Shown here: positions 8,533 to 16,460 of the stretch, one piece after another | How the letters are laid out: each line of letters starts with the position of its first letter | Position numbering within the stretch: the first letter of the stretch is position 1 | From: C7867-002 sp038211765 | GTDB taxonomy: Bacteria > Patescibacteriota > Minisyncoccia > Phycocordibacterales > PALSA-1337 | DNA: 64,000 nt | Direction of reading: 5' to 3' | Assembly: GCA_038211765.1 (NCBI GenBank) | Contig: JBBQVG010000001.1 | Span: 1-64,000, forward strand | Position numbers and translations under genes: made by a program | Notes under the pieces: model-generated | Told to the model about the DNA's origin: nothing | The model's database searches: none | The model's input: only the letters and a program-made list of their open reading frames with translations

Positions 8533-8931
8533 ATGACCACCGACCCTATTTCAGATCTCATTATCCGCATCAAGAATGGCAGTGATGCCCACAAGCCCTC
8601 CGTGGAGGTTGTTTATTCCAAGTTTGCTGAAAGCGTAGCTCATGCCCTGAAAAAGGCCGGCTACCTGACTTCTGTCGAAAAGAAGAGCGCAAGCAAGACA
8701 TTTACATCTGGTCTTATTTTGGGGATTTCATACATAAATGGCGATCCTCGTATACATGGTGCAGAACGCATTTCCAAGCCTTCTCGTCGTTTGTATCAGA
8801 AGTCGAGTGATATCCGCATGTACCGCAGTGGTTTTGGTAACACATTTTTATCTACTCCCAAGGGTGTCCTCGTAGATGTAGATGCCAAGAAAAACAAGGT
8901 CGGCGGGGAAGTGTTGTTCAAGATTTGGTAG
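8533..8931 (+). CDS. rpsH: 30S ribosomal protein S8
   Basis: 132 residues from ATG 8533 (MTTDPISDLIIRIKNGSDAH). The N-terminal DPISD.L.RI.N motif and the C-terminal STPKGVLVDVDAKKNKVGGEVLFKIW are diagnostic. It follows rpsN by 17 bp. S8 binds helix 21 of 16S rRNA and in many bacteria represses its own operon. Confidence 0.97.
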   Translation: MTTDPISDLIIRIKNGSDAHKPSVEVVYSKFAESVAHALKKAGYLTSVEKKSASKTFTSGLILGISYINGDPRIHGAERISKPSRRLYQKSSDIRMYRSGFGNTFLSTPKGVLVDVDAKKNKVGGEVLFKIW

Positions 8932-9051
8932 TTCGAAGCTAAAAATTCAAAATGAAAAATTTAAATTTCAAGTTAAGTAGTCGAATCCAAAACAGAAATA
9001 TTTTTATCTGCAATTTTGCAGTTTGCACTTTTAACTTCTCACTTAATTAAC

Positions 9052-9585
9052 ATGTCCCGCATCGCAAAAAAACCCATTGTTCTCCCCGCAAAGACAGAAG
9101 CGACTTTTGTCGATGGTGTCATAACTGTCAAAGGTCCTTTGGGTGAACTCAAGAAATATTTCCGAGACGACATCGCAGTAGTTATCGAAAATGGTTCTAT
9201 CACTCTCACACCCAACCGCACAACCCTGCAAGCAAAGGCTCTGTGGGGAACGTATGCTTCTCATTTGAAAAATATGATCGCAGGTGTCAACAAGGCATAC
9301 GAAAAGAAGCTGATCGTCGAGGGTATTGGCTTCAAGGCCGACGTCAAAGGTACAGAGCTAGCTATGGCACTTGGATTTTCTCATCCAGTGAACATTCCTA
9401 TTCCCGCAGACCTCAAAGTCACTACCGAAAAGAACGCCATCACTGTCGTTGGTATCGATTGTGAGAAGGTCGGTCAGTTCGCTGCTGTAGTTCGATCGAT
9501 GAAGAAGCCTGAACCGTACCTCGGGAAGGGCATTCGTTATTCGGACGAAGTGATCCGCAGAAAGCAGGGCAAGAAAGCCGCGTAA
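9052..9585 (+). CDS. rplF: 50S ribosomal protein L6
   Basis: 177 residues from ATG 9052 (MSRIAKKPIVLPAKTEATF), the normal length. Two L6 repeats are present; the conserved tail PEPYLGKGIRYSDEVIRRKQGKKA is clear. 120 bp of AT-rich sequence without a visible promoter separate it from rpsH, and the ATG is not preceded by a good Shine-Dalgarno sequence. Confidence 0.97.
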   Translation: MSRIAKKPIVLPAKTEATFVDGVITVKGPLGELKKYFRDDIAVVIENGSITLTPNRTTLQAKALWGTYASHLKNMIAGVNKAYEKKLIVEGIGFKADVKGTELAMALGFSHPVNIPIPADLKVTTEKNAITVVGIDCEKVGQFAAVVRSMKKPEPYLGKGIRYSDEVIRRKQGKKAA

Positions 9586-9601
9586 GCAGTAAGCCGCACC
9601 A

Positions 9602-9626
9602 CCCAGTAGGTGATCCTACTGAATCA
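9602..9626. repeat. Dispersed palindrome, copy A (CCCAGTAGG + TGATCC..ATCA)
   Basis: CCCAGTAGG (9602-9610) is followed by TGATCCTACTGAATCA (9611-9626), an imperfect palindrome. The same composite recurs at 54762-54786 and inverted at 15944-15968; a core-only copy lies at 12763-12778. It sits between rplF and rplR, inside the operon. Confidence 0.6.
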
Positions 9627-9660
9627 CGAATGATGCCACACGAATGCTACAAATAATCAC

Positions 9661-10011
9661 ATGAACACATTACAGAAAAAACACGAAATATTCAGCCGAC
9701 GCAAGGCTCGCGTCCGCGCCAAGATCCGTGGAACAGCAGAACGTCCTCGTCTCGCGGTGTTCAAGTCACACAAATATATATACGTTCAGATCATCAATGA
9801 CGACAAGGGCAATACTCTGGTCTCAGCAGACTCTCGTGAAGCAAAGGGCAAGACTCCGGTAGAGCGTGCCAAAGAGATCGGCGTAGAGATTGCAAAGAAG
9901 GCAAAAGCAGCTAAGATCACAGCAGTGGTCTTCGATCGAGGAGGATATCTATACACTGGTAAGATCAAGATGGTCGCCGATGCTGCACGCGAAGGGGGCT
10001 TGAAATTTTAA
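9661..10011 (+). CDS. rplR: 50S ribosomal protein L18
   Basis: 116 residues. The basic N-terminus RRKARVRAKIRGTAERPRLA and the conserved YVQIINDD ... FDRGGYLYTGKIKMVADAAREGGLKF are diagnostic. L18 binds 5S rRNA. It lies 8 bp before rpsE. Confidence 0.97.
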   Translation: MNTLQKKHEIFSRRKARVRAKIRGTAERPRLAVFKSHKYIYVQIINDDKGNTLVSADSREAKGKTPVERAKEIGVEIAKKAKAAKITAVVFDRGGYLYTGKIKMVADAAREGGLKF

Positions 10012-10019
10012 ATAACATC

Positions 10020-10730
10020 ATGACTGCAAAAGAAATACAAAAGAATACAGAAGGAGAAGTCGCTGCAGAAACGGTTGCTCTGGATATACCCGTTGCCGCA
10101 GTTCCCGTTCCTGAAGTTGCTGCACCAGCCAACAAGATCACTCCGGGACGTAAGGTTCGTGGAGACAATGGTCGTCGCGGTGCTCGTCCAGGAAGCACTG
10201 GTCCTGGTGGACCTGGCAGAGGTGGACGCGGTGGTAGGAGTGATACACGTGAGCGCGTAAAACCAGAGTTCGATAGCAAGATTATCGATATTCGACGTGT
10301 GACTCGTGTGACCTCTGGCGGTCGCCGTATGAACTTTAGTGTGGCTGTGGTCGCCGGTGATCGCAAGGGCCGTGTCGGAGTGGGCATGGGCAAGAGTATC
10401 GATACTGCCTCAGCCGTCGAAAAAGCTACACGTGAAGCAAAGAAACATCTCATCCGCGTGCCGCTCTCGGCTCAGATGACTATTCCTCATGCTGTTGAAG
10501 CAAAGTATGGCAGTGCACGCATCATGGTCTTCCCAGCACGCGGTCGCGGGGTAGTGGCTGGTAGCTCGGCACGCGCTGTTATCGAGCTTGCAGGCATCAA
10601 AGACGTCTGTGCCAAATTCCTCTCAGGCAGTAAGAACCGCGTCAACAACGCCCGCGCCACTGTCGAAGCTCTGAAGAAACTGATGACAGTATCCCGAGAA
10701 GTCTTGCAGGGTAAAGAAATAAAGAAATAA
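10020..10730 (+). CDS. rpsE: 30S ribosomal protein S5 with basic Gly/Arg-rich N-terminal extension
   Basis: 236 residues, about 70 longer than usual. The first ~80 residues are low complexity: an acidic Ala/Val/Pro start, then a Gly/Arg/Pro tract (GPGGPGRGGRGGRSDTRERV). The S5 core follows (DSKIIDIRRVTRVTSGGRRM ... GRGVVAGSSARAVIELAGIKD ... NARATVEALKKL). S5 shapes the mRNA entry channel and decoding accuracy. The RGG-like tail probably adds RNA contacts (inference). No rpmD (L30) gene follows, a known trait of CPR ribosomes. Confidence 0.96.
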   Translation: MTAKEIQKNTEGEVAAETVALDIPVAAVPVPEVAAPANKITPGRKVRGDNGRRGARPGSTGPGGPGRGGRGGRSDTRERVKPEFDSKIIDIRRVTRVTSGGRRMNFSVAVVAGDRKGRVGVGMGKSIDTASAVEKATREAKKHLIRVPLSAQMTIPHAVEAKYGSARIMVFPARGRGVVAGSSARAVIELAGIKDVCAKFLSGSKNRVNNARATVEALKKLMTVSREVLQGKEIKK

Positions 10731-10731
10731 C

Positions 10732-11214
10732 ATGCAAACTCACCAACTCAAAAGGAAGAATCCCAACATGAAGCGTGTTACTGTCGCTCGCGGTGGTAAG
10801 CGTGGCAAGACGGCTGGTCGTGGAGGCAAGGGTCAGTCAGCACGTGCAGGTAACAAGCGTCGTCCAGAATGGCGTGACATCATCAAGAAAATCCCCAAAC
10901 TTCGCGGTCGCGGTGTAAATCAGAACAAGCCTGTTTCGGACTCTCTCACAGTAGTCAACATCTCTGCACTCGAAGCAATATTCTCTGCAGGCGACGTCGT
11001 CTCTCCAGCTACTTTGATGCAACATGGTATCATTAGCTCACAGTCTGGTCGCACTCCTTCGGTCAAGATCCTTGGCGATGGGGAAGTTACCAAGGCCTTC
11101 AAGATCTCGGGCTGTACTATATCAGCAGCAGCCAAAGAAAAGATCGAAAAGGCTGGCGGATCTGTCACCCCGATTACCGGATTGGCTGACGGATCGAAGA
11201 AAAGAGGGGCCTAG
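10732..11214 (+). CDS. rplO: 50S ribosomal protein L15
   Basis: 160 residues starting one base after the rpsE stop. The Gly-rich basic N-terminus (GGKRGKTAGRGGKGQSARAG) and the pattern NISALEAIF ... VKILGDGEVTKAFKI ... AKEKIEKAGG fit L15. In most bacteria rpmD lies between S5 and L15; there is no room for it here. Confidence 0.96.
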   Translation: MQTHQLKRKNPNMKRVTVARGGKRGKTAGRGGKGQSARAGNKRRPEWRDIIKKIPKLRGRGVNQNKPVSDSLTVVNISALEAIFSAGDVVSPATLMQHGIISSQSGRTPSVKILGDGEVTKAFKISGCTISAAAKEKIEKAGGSVTPITGLADGSKKRGA

Positions 11215-11319
11215 AAAAAAGGCGATCAGCCGGGGGTTGGAGATTTGGATAGATGGAGAGCCAAAGCACTGAGTAAAAATAAATTAAGGAAACAAGAAAT
11301 TGGGTAACTAGGAAAACAT

Positions 11320-12594
11320 ATGAAAAATTTCTGGGAAAAAATGTCGATAGCGTTCAAGGATCCTATTCTTAGGAAAAGGGTAGGCTTTACTGTTTTGGCG
11401 CTTGTTATTTTCCGTGCTTTGGCTGCAATCCCTATACCAGGTGTCGATGTGGCAAACCTCGAGAGACTCCTTGCATCCAGCCAGTTCTTTGGTTTTTTGA
11501 ATATTTTTTCAGGAGGTGGTCTTTCCAATCTTTCCATTGTCATGCTCGGTGTCGGACCCTTCATCACCGCTTCCATCGTTATCCAGCTTTTGACCATGAT
11601 GGTACCTTCGTGGAAGGCTCTGATGCACGATGAGGGTGAGGCAGGTCGTCTCAAGCTTTCGAACTACTCACGCCTCCTCGGAGCACCGCTTGCGGTACTT
11701 CAGGCTATTGGCTTTATTGTCCTTCTGCAATCACAAAATGTATTGCCACAGCTTTCTTCTTCGGCGATGACAGTGAGTGTTATCGTAGTATCTGCAGGCT
11801 CCATACTCCTCATGTGGATCGGTGAATTGATCTCCGAGTTTGGTATCGGCAATGGCGTATCGCTCATTATCTTTGCTGGTATCGTCTCCGCTCTGCCGAA
11901 CAAGATCACACAGTTTGCAGCAAGTTACGATCCTTCGCAGATCCCTTTCTATATAGGCGCTATAGCGGTGAGTCTTGTTGTTATTGCCGGTGTGGTATAC
12001 GTGACCGAAGCGGAACGCTCTGTGCCTGTCACCTACGCCAAGCAGGTCCGCGGAAACAAGGTCTATGGCGGGGCTTCTACTTATCTTCCACTTCGCCTCA
12101 ACCAGGCCGGAGTTATCCCTATTATCTTTGCTCTCTCCATACTTTTGTTTCCTCAGATTATTTCCAATTTCCTTTCTCATTGGTCTAGTCAGCCGGCTAT
12201 CGCTAGTGCCGCGGCTTCATTTACACTTTTCTTTAATAATCCCTGGGTATACGGCATCGCCTACTTTGTACTAGTTGTCCTCTTCACCTACTTCTATACC
12301 GCGGTCACCTTCGATCCAAAGATGATCTCCGAAAATCTCCAGCGTGGAGGAGCTTTCATCCCTGGCGTTCGTCCTGGTGAACACACACGTGACCACCTGG
12401 CCTCCATCGTTACCCGTATCACTCTCGTTGGCGCTGTATTCCTTGGTATTATCGCCATCTTGCCACTTCTCATGCAGGCTTTCACTGCCAACAAATCTCT
12501 TGCTATCGGAGGTACTGCACTCCTTATCGTTGTCTCCGTAGTTCTGGATCTCTTGAAGAAAGTCGATGCACAGGTTTCGATGAGGGAGTATTAG
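11320..12594 (+). CDS. secY: Protein translocase subunit SecY
   Basis: 424 residues with ten hydrophobic segments. Hallmarks are the start KDPILRKRVGFTVLALVIFR, the PIPGVD motif, the plug-region GGGLSNLSIVMLGVGPFITASIV, and RPGEHTRDHL between the last segments. SecY forms the membrane channel for secreted proteins. 105 bp separate it from rplO; the ATG at 11320 follows a weak AGGAAAA site. The order secY-(coiled coil)-adk-map keeps the ancestral arrangement except for the inserted coiled-coil gene. Confidence 0.97.
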   Translation: MKNFWEKMSIAFKDPILRKRVGFTVLALVIFRALAAIPIPGVDVANLERLLASSQFFGFLNIFSGGGLSNLSIVMLGVGPFITASIVIQLLTMMVPSWKALMHDEGEAGRLKLSNYSRLLGAPLAVLQAIGFIVLLQSQNVLPQLSSSAMTVSVIVVSAGSILLMWIGELISEFGIGNGVSLIIFAGIVSALPNKITQFAASYDPSQIPFYIGAIAVSLVVIAGVVYVTEAERSVPVTYAKQVRGNKVYGGASTYLPLRLNQAGVIPIIFALSILLFPQIISNFLSHWSSQPAIASAAASFTLFFNNPWVYGIAYFVLVVLFTYFYTAVTFDPKMISENLQRGGAFIPGVRPGEHTRDHLASIVTRITLVGAVFLGIIAILPLLMQAFTANKSLAIGGTALLIVVSVVLDLLKKVDAQVSMREY

Positions 12595-12762
12595 GAGGCT
12601 TCCAAAGCTAGTACGACATATTTTTATGGTTCTGTGATCTGGTCATGATCAAAATGTACTTGATATAATGCAAGCACATTTATTTTCTCATGCCTGCTGG
12701 GAAGTGAATTTATTCTGACGAGCGAGGAGCGCGTGAATGTGTCCTACATTCACAGCGTCTGA

Positions 12763-12778
12763 TGATCCAGCAGGATCA
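12763..12778. repeat. Dispersed palindrome, copy B
   Basis: TGATCCAGCAGGATCA, a perfect 6-bp stem with 4-nt loop, related to the copies at 9611, 15944 and 54771 through paired base changes. The CCCAGTAGG flank is degraded here. Confidence 0.5.
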
Positions 12779-12879
12779 CCACGGGGTTCGAAGTCAGAAC
12801 AAAGGGATAAATACCCTGCAGCTCTGCTGCAGACCGGAATGAGCGAAGCGAATTCCAAATGGGTCCAGGGCTTGCCCTA

Positions 12880-12898
12880 GGGTATGAATACCCTTTAT
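12880..12898 (+). terminator. Short possible terminator
   Basis: GGGTAT-GA-ATACCC (12880-12893) followed by TTTATT. The loop is too short for the full 6 bp and the stem is weak, so this is tentative. Confidence 0.3.
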
Positions 12899-12918
12899 TG
12901 GTTTAATTTCTACAAACT

Positions 12919-13365
12919 ATGAAAAAACAAAAAGAAGTGACCTTGAATGATGTTGCAAAAACAGTGAATACCTTGAGCGAGACCATAGATACATTGAGTA
13001 CGAAAATGAATACATTGGGTACAACAGTAGGTACTCTGAGTACAACTGTTGGTGCTCTAAGTAAGACCGTGGATACATTGAGCAAAACCGTGAACAGTTT
13101 GGATAAGAAAGTGGATACATTTGGTACAAAGTTGGACACATCTATCGACACCCTGAACTCCAAGATCGATTCCTCTGAGAAAAATATTAAGGATTATGTA
13201 GACATATCGATTGACCGCTCTATTGAGGACTTTGCCCTAATCGTAGGAGAAGGCTTTGCTGGAGCAGATAAAAGATTCGACAATGTGGAATCTAAACTTG
13301 GTGGGATCGAGAGTCGACTAACTAGACTAGAGATCAGTTCGAGACCAAGAAAAATGCTCGCATAA
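12919..13365 (+). CDS. Coiled-coil protein built of 7-residue repeats
   Basis: 148 residues. Residues 8-80 are a run of heptads such as TLSETIDTLSTKMNTLGTTV and TLSKTVDTLSKTVNSL, encoded by imperfect 21-bp tandem repeats at about 12970-13130. The C-terminal part is charged (DKRFDNVESKLGGIESRLTR). There is no signal peptide and no membrane segment. It resembles the many apolipoprotein-like or tail-fibre-like coiled-coil proteins of CPR genomes; function unknown. It sits between secY and adk. Repeat number is likely to vary between strains. Confidence 0.7.
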   Translation: MKKQKEVTLNDVAKTVNTLSETIDTLSTKMNTLGTTVGTLSTTVGALSKTVDTLSKTVNSLDKKVDTFGTKLDTSIDTLNSKIDSSEKNIKDYVDISIDRSIEDFALIVGEGFAGADKRFDNVESKLGGIESRLTRLEISSRPRKMLA

Positions 13366-13404
13366 AGGATGAATGTTAATGCCCGCCCTGCTATACTAGG
13401 GGAC

Positions 13405-14010
13405 ATGACTCCACAAGCATTTATATTTATCGGACGCTATGCCGCAGGGAAAGGAACTCAGGCGGATCTTCTCATAAAAAAGTTAGCGGAAAAAGATCCA
13501 GAACGAGCCCCCCTCTATGTGTATACCGGTCAGCAATTTAGAAATTATATCAAGGGAGAAAAGGCGACAGCAAAATTGACCCGTAAGGTTGTCGAGAGTG
13601 GTGGGCTTATGCCAGAATTCATGGCCATCTACATGTGGGCTAGATTATTGGTGGAAGAATATAGGGGTGTAGAAGACCTCGTCTTTGATGGGTCACCACG
13701 CAGATTGCTCGAAGCCCAAGTCATGGACTCCGTCTTTGCTTTTTATGGAATGGGAAAACCATACGTTATCTATCTCGATGTTGAGCATGAAGAATCACAT
13801 CGCCGACTGATGCTGCGTGCCAAGACAAGCGGTCGTCCAGATGACGGTCCTGCAGAAATCGAAAATCGTAAGCGTGTCTATGAGGCTGATATTGTTCCTG
13901 TTATTGAATATTACCGCACCAGCCCAAACGTCAACTTTATTGATATTGACGGCGAACGTTCGGTAGAGGAGATTCATGCTCATGTTGTACAGCGACTCGG
14001 TTTGGGGTAA
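13405..14010 (+). CDS. adk: Adenylate kinase family protein with atypical P-loop
   Basis: 201 residues from ATG 13405 (MTPQAFIFIGRYAAGKGTQ), 3 bp after AGGGGAC; an upstream in-frame start at 13369 adds 12 unlikely residues. The P-loop reads GRYAAGKGTQ instead of the usual GxPGxGKGT. The NMP-binding part (YVYTGQQFRNYI) and the DGSPRRLLEAQ motif (DGFPR in classical Adk) are present. The lid is short and has no zinc cysteines. The enzyme interconverts ATP+AMP and 2 ADP. Position next to secY and map supports Adk; a TATACT box at 13392-13397 lies 7 bp before the start. Confidence 0.85.
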   Translation: MTPQAFIFIGRYAAGKGTQADLLIKKLAEKDPERAPLYVYTGQQFRNYIKGEKATAKLTRKVVESGGLMPEFMAIYMWARLLVEEYRGVEDLVFDGSPRRLLEAQVMDSVFAFYGMGKPYVIYLDVEHEESHRRLMLRAKTSGRPDDGPAEIENRKRVYEADIVPVIEYYRTSPNVNFIDIDGERSVEEIHAHVVQRLGLG

Positions 14011-14055
14011 TGTAATCGTAAGGTTCGTGTGGCACCATTTGAGGTGCGGCTTACT

Positions 14056-14832
14056 ATGATTACTATCAAAACAAAGGAAGATATAGCCATTCTTCGCGAA
14101 GGGGGGAGCCGTCATGCCCGCATTCTGAGACAATTGGTTGCGATGGTGCGTCCTGGTATTCGCGCATCAGAACTAGATGATCACGCTGTAAAACTTATCA
14201 CTGATGGTGGAGATAAGGCTGCTTTTTTGAACTACAAACCAGAAGGGGCAGATCGTCCATATCCGGCATCGCTCTGTGTCTCAATCAATGACGAGGTTGT
14301 CCATGGCATCCCAAATGAATCAGAAAAAATTCTCAAAGAAGGCGATGTTGTTAGTTTGGATCTCGGTCTCATTCATGGAGATCGTATTACCGATATGGCC
14401 ATCACTGTCCCTGTGGGTAAAGTCAGTCCGGAATTGGAGAAATTACTCTCGGTTACAAAAGAGGCACTCTTGGCTGGTATCAAAGCAGCCAGGGGTGGCA
14501 AGCGTGTTGGTGATATCGGCAACGCTATTTCACTCATTGCGAAGGCTCATAGATACGGTGTAGTCGAGGAACTCTCGGGTCATGGTGTAGGCTACCATGT
14601 TCACGAAGATCCTTTTGTTCCCAATTTTGGTGAAGCAGGTAAGGGTGCAGTACTCAAACCAGGCATGGTTATTGCGATCGAACCGATGTTCAATCTGGGT
14701 AGTAAGAATATTACCTTTGATGGCGACGGTTACACCTACCGAACAGCAGATGGAAAACCAAGTGCGCATTTCGAACATACTATTTTGATCACAAAAGGTG
14801 ATGCAGAGATACTGACGCAAGGCGATCAGTAG
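14056..14832 (+). CDS. map: Type I methionine aminopeptidase
   Basis: 258 residues from ATG 14056 (MITIKTKEDIAILREGG). Metal ligands are seen in LDLGLIHGDRITD (two Asp), GHGVGYHVHEDP (His), AIEPMF (Glu) and the late HFEHTILIT (Glu). The family removes the initiator methionine from new proteins in the cytoplasm. It lies 45 bp after adk, in the conserved secY-adk-map order. Confidence 0.96.
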   Translation: MITIKTKEDIAILREGGSRHARILRQLVAMVRPGIRASELDDHAVKLITDGGDKAAFLNYKPEGADRPYPASLCVSINDEVVHGIPNESEKILKEGDVVSLDLGLIHGDRITDMAITVPVGKVSPELEKLLSVTKEALLAGIKAARGGKRVGDIGNAISLIAKAHRYGVVEELSGHGVGYHVHEDPFVPNFGEAGKGAVLKPGMVIAIEPMFNLGSKNITFDGDGYTYRTADGKPSAHFEHTILITKGDAEILTQGDQ

Positions 14833-14883
14833 ACGGCCAGAAGGTCGTGTCGACGTAGACTCGGGCCGGCGTAGGTCAAAAAG

Positions 14884-14915
14884 AAGGCAAAGTGAAGTAA
14901 GCTTCACCTTGCCTT
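14884..14915 (+). terminator. Hairpin between map and ndk
   Basis: 14-bp stem with one mismatch (14884-14897 with 14902-14915) and a 4-nt loop. No T-run follows; the second arm contains the -35 box of the next promoter. It may terminate or attenuate transcription from map. Confidence 0.5.
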
Positions 14916-14936
14916 ACTGGTACTGTGCGCTACAAT
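14909..14936 (+). promoter_or_regulatory. Promoter of ndk
   Basis: TTGCCT (14909-14914), 16-bp spacer, TACAAT (14931-14936). The start codon at 14946 is only 9 bp further, so the transcript would be leaderless or nearly so. Confidence 0.6.
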
Positions 14937-14945
14937 TCAAGAACT

Positions 14946-15554
14946 ATGAAATCACATCCAAAAAAAGAAAGGACACTAGTGATCGTTAAACCAGATGGTA
15001 TCCAGCGCTCTCTTATAGGAGAGATTGTCAATCGCTATGAACGTTCAGGTCTCAAACTAGTTGGTATAAAGATGGTCATTCCCACAGCTGACATGATAGA
15101 CCGACATTACACACTTGATCCAGAATGGAAATTAAAAACCGGCAAAAAGAATATTCAGGCTTACATCGACAAAGGACTCACCCCACCTCACGCGGACCCC
15201 GTAGTACATGCAGATGTTATCCTAGAAAAGCTCAAGAAGTACATGACTAGCGGGCCAGTTATTGCCACAGTATGGGAGGGTGCACATGCTGTCGCCATTG
15301 TCCGCAAGATTACAGGTATTACCGAACCTCTATTGTCGGCCCCAGGTACTATCAGAGGAGATTTTGTCCTAGATTCATACAAGATTGCTGATGATGATGA
15401 TAGGGCAGTCCGTAACCTTGTTCATGCTTCGGGAACTGTAGTGGAAGCCGAAGATGAGATCAAGCATTGGTTCAAAAAAGGGGAGCTTTTTGATTACAAG
15501 ATCGTCAACGAACAGATGCTCTATGATGTGAACCTAGATGGGATCTTGGAATAG
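14946..15554 (+). CDS. ndk: Nucleoside diphosphate kinase with a central insertion
   Basis: 202 residues, about 60 more than usual. The N-terminal strand TLVIVKPDGIQRSLIGEIVNRYE and the catalytic His in NLVHASGTVVEAEDEIKHWF are present, as is GPVIATVWEGAHAVAIVRKITG. Extra sequence lies mainly between residues 55 and 100 (DPEWKLKTGKKNIQAYIDKG) and at the C-terminus. The enzyme moves gamma-phosphate between nucleotides through a phospho-His. The same long form occurs in other Parcubacteria (family knowledge, recalled). Confidence 0.92.
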   Translation: MKSHPKKERTLVIVKPDGIQRSLIGEIVNRYERSGLKLVGIKMVIPTADMIDRHYTLDPEWKLKTGKKNIQAYIDKGLTPPHADPVVHADVILEKLKKYMTSGPVIATVWEGAHAVAIVRKITGITEPLLSAPGTIRGDFVLDSYKIADDDDRAVRNLVHASGTVVEAEDEIKHWFKKGELFDYKIVNEQMLYDVNLDGILE

Positions 15555-15943
15555 TGAGGAGAAAGTTTTTACTTTTCTCATTTTGTCAACGGTTGCTCCT
15601 ACCCCCAAATAATGTCGAAACTTATTTGAGCACTTGCGCTCCGCTGTGATAGGAATAAAATGTAAGTAGGTCGCACGGAGTAAATTCCACAAAATCTTAT
15701 TTTGGGAGATCGAAGAACCCGCCCCTTTGCGCTTTGAATAGGGGTCGAGCTCAGAAGAGCGGGTTCACATTCGTTCGCACCTTGGTGTTGAACGTGAGAT
15801 CACCCCCCTGGATTTGCCAGGGATCTACTCTTGCGACCTATAGAGCACGTCCCGCGTCTTCCCATCTCTTCATAGGGTAGGGGAAGCCCGCAGGGCGTTT
15901 TCTATTGAAACTGAATAAGCAGATTCGGCCAGGCACGAATCTG

Positions 15944-15968
15944 TGAATCAGCAGATTCACCTACTGGG
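15944..15968. repeat. Dispersed palindrome, copy C (inverted)
   Basis: TGAATCAGCAGATTCA (15944-15959) followed by CCTACTGGG (15960-15968), which is the reverse complement of the CCCAGTAGG flank of copies A and D. The stem keeps pairing although its bases differ from the other copies. Confidence 0.6.
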
Positions 15969-15985
15969 CTGATTTGCCTCCTAGG

Positions 15986-15994
15986 TGGTATAAT
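15986..15994 (+). promoter_or_regulatory. Extended -10 promoter
   Basis: TGG-TATAAT, an extended -10 element 28 bp before the ATG at 16023. No -35 box is evident. Confidence 0.5.
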
Positions 15995-16022
15995 TTCTGC
16001 AACCATTTACCCAACTACTCAT

Positions 16023-16460
16023 ATGCGCATTTACATCTCATCTCTTGTGTTCATGGTCGGAGTATTCTTCATCCATATGTACGGCATGGGCGGGGCATAT
16101 ACACGTCTCTGGTGGCTCGATGTCGTTTCCCATTCTATGGTTTGCTTTGCCATAGCCCTCTGTCTAGGTGGACTGATTGCGTCATTTGCACCTGGAATAA
16201 AACACAAATTTTTTCTGATCGTCGCCATGACCTTCGCTGTTGGTTTTGCCTGGGAATGGCTCGAAGTCCAGTACAACATCACTGGTCATCCATTGTGGAG
16301 CTATGAATATTATTTTGATACCGTCAAGGATCTGGTCGTTGATACTGTCGCCGCTTCCGTGGCCGCATATATAACCACCAGAAAAGGCGCACGATATATC
16401 CGCAAGACGGATGAATCCTCGTCCGCACTGATGAAGACCAAGACCCAAAATCATCTATGA
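16023..16460 (+). CDS. Four-helix membrane protein (YjdF/DUF2238-like)
   Basis: 145 residues with hydrophobic segments near 3-20, 33-55, 62-82 and 100-120. The pattern DVVSHSMVCFAIALCLGG ... FAWEWLEV ... YYFDTVKDLVVDTVAASVAAYI resembles the DUF2238/YjdF membrane family, where conserved His, Glu and Asp face the membrane. Function unknown. Its stop overlaps the next start in ATGA (16457-16460), so it is translationally coupled to the beta-CASP nuclease. Confidence 0.7.
   Translation: MRIYISSLVFMVGVFFIHMYGMGGAYTRLWWLDVVSHSMVCFAIALCLGGLIASFAPGIKHKFFLIVAMTFAVGFAWEWLEVQYNITGHPLWSYEYYFDTVKDLVVDTVAASVAAYITTRKGARYIRKTDESSSALMKTKTQNHL

Larger units (their letters stand above)
12595..12918 (+). other. 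324-bp hairpin-rich gap after secY
   Basis: No gene is seen. A possible promoter is TGGTCA (12640-12645), 18-bp spacer, TATAAT (12664-12669). Downstream is a chain of small palindromes: GAATGT/ACATTC near 12735-12751, the dispersed palindrome at 12763-12778, CTGCAG/CTGCAG near 12819-12835 and GGGTAT/ATACCC at 12880-12893. The chain could be a structured RNA or a run of repeat remnants. Confidence 0.4.
15555..16022 (+). other. 468-bp gap with a three-way-junction fold and repeat remnants
   Basis: No protein gene is seen. At about 15716-15768 GAACCCGC pairs with GCGGGTTC and encloses CCCCT/AGGGG and GCTC/GAGC hairpins, a three-way junction. Further on are CCCTGG/CCAGGG near 15808-15825, CAGATTCG/CGAATCTG near 15920-15943, then the dispersed palindrome. 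This could be a small RNA gene. It does not carry the conserved cores of RNase P or SRP RNA. Confidence 0.35.

Noticed and set aside
12970..13130. CRISPR-like array from regular 21-bp repeats
   Set aside because: The repeats are heptad codons of the coiled-coil gene with no spacers and no cas genes nearby.
15555..16022. RNase P RNA or SRP RNA in the gap after ndk
   Set aside because: The conserved RNase P core (GAGGAAAGTCC-like) and the SRP tetraloop region are absent on both strands.
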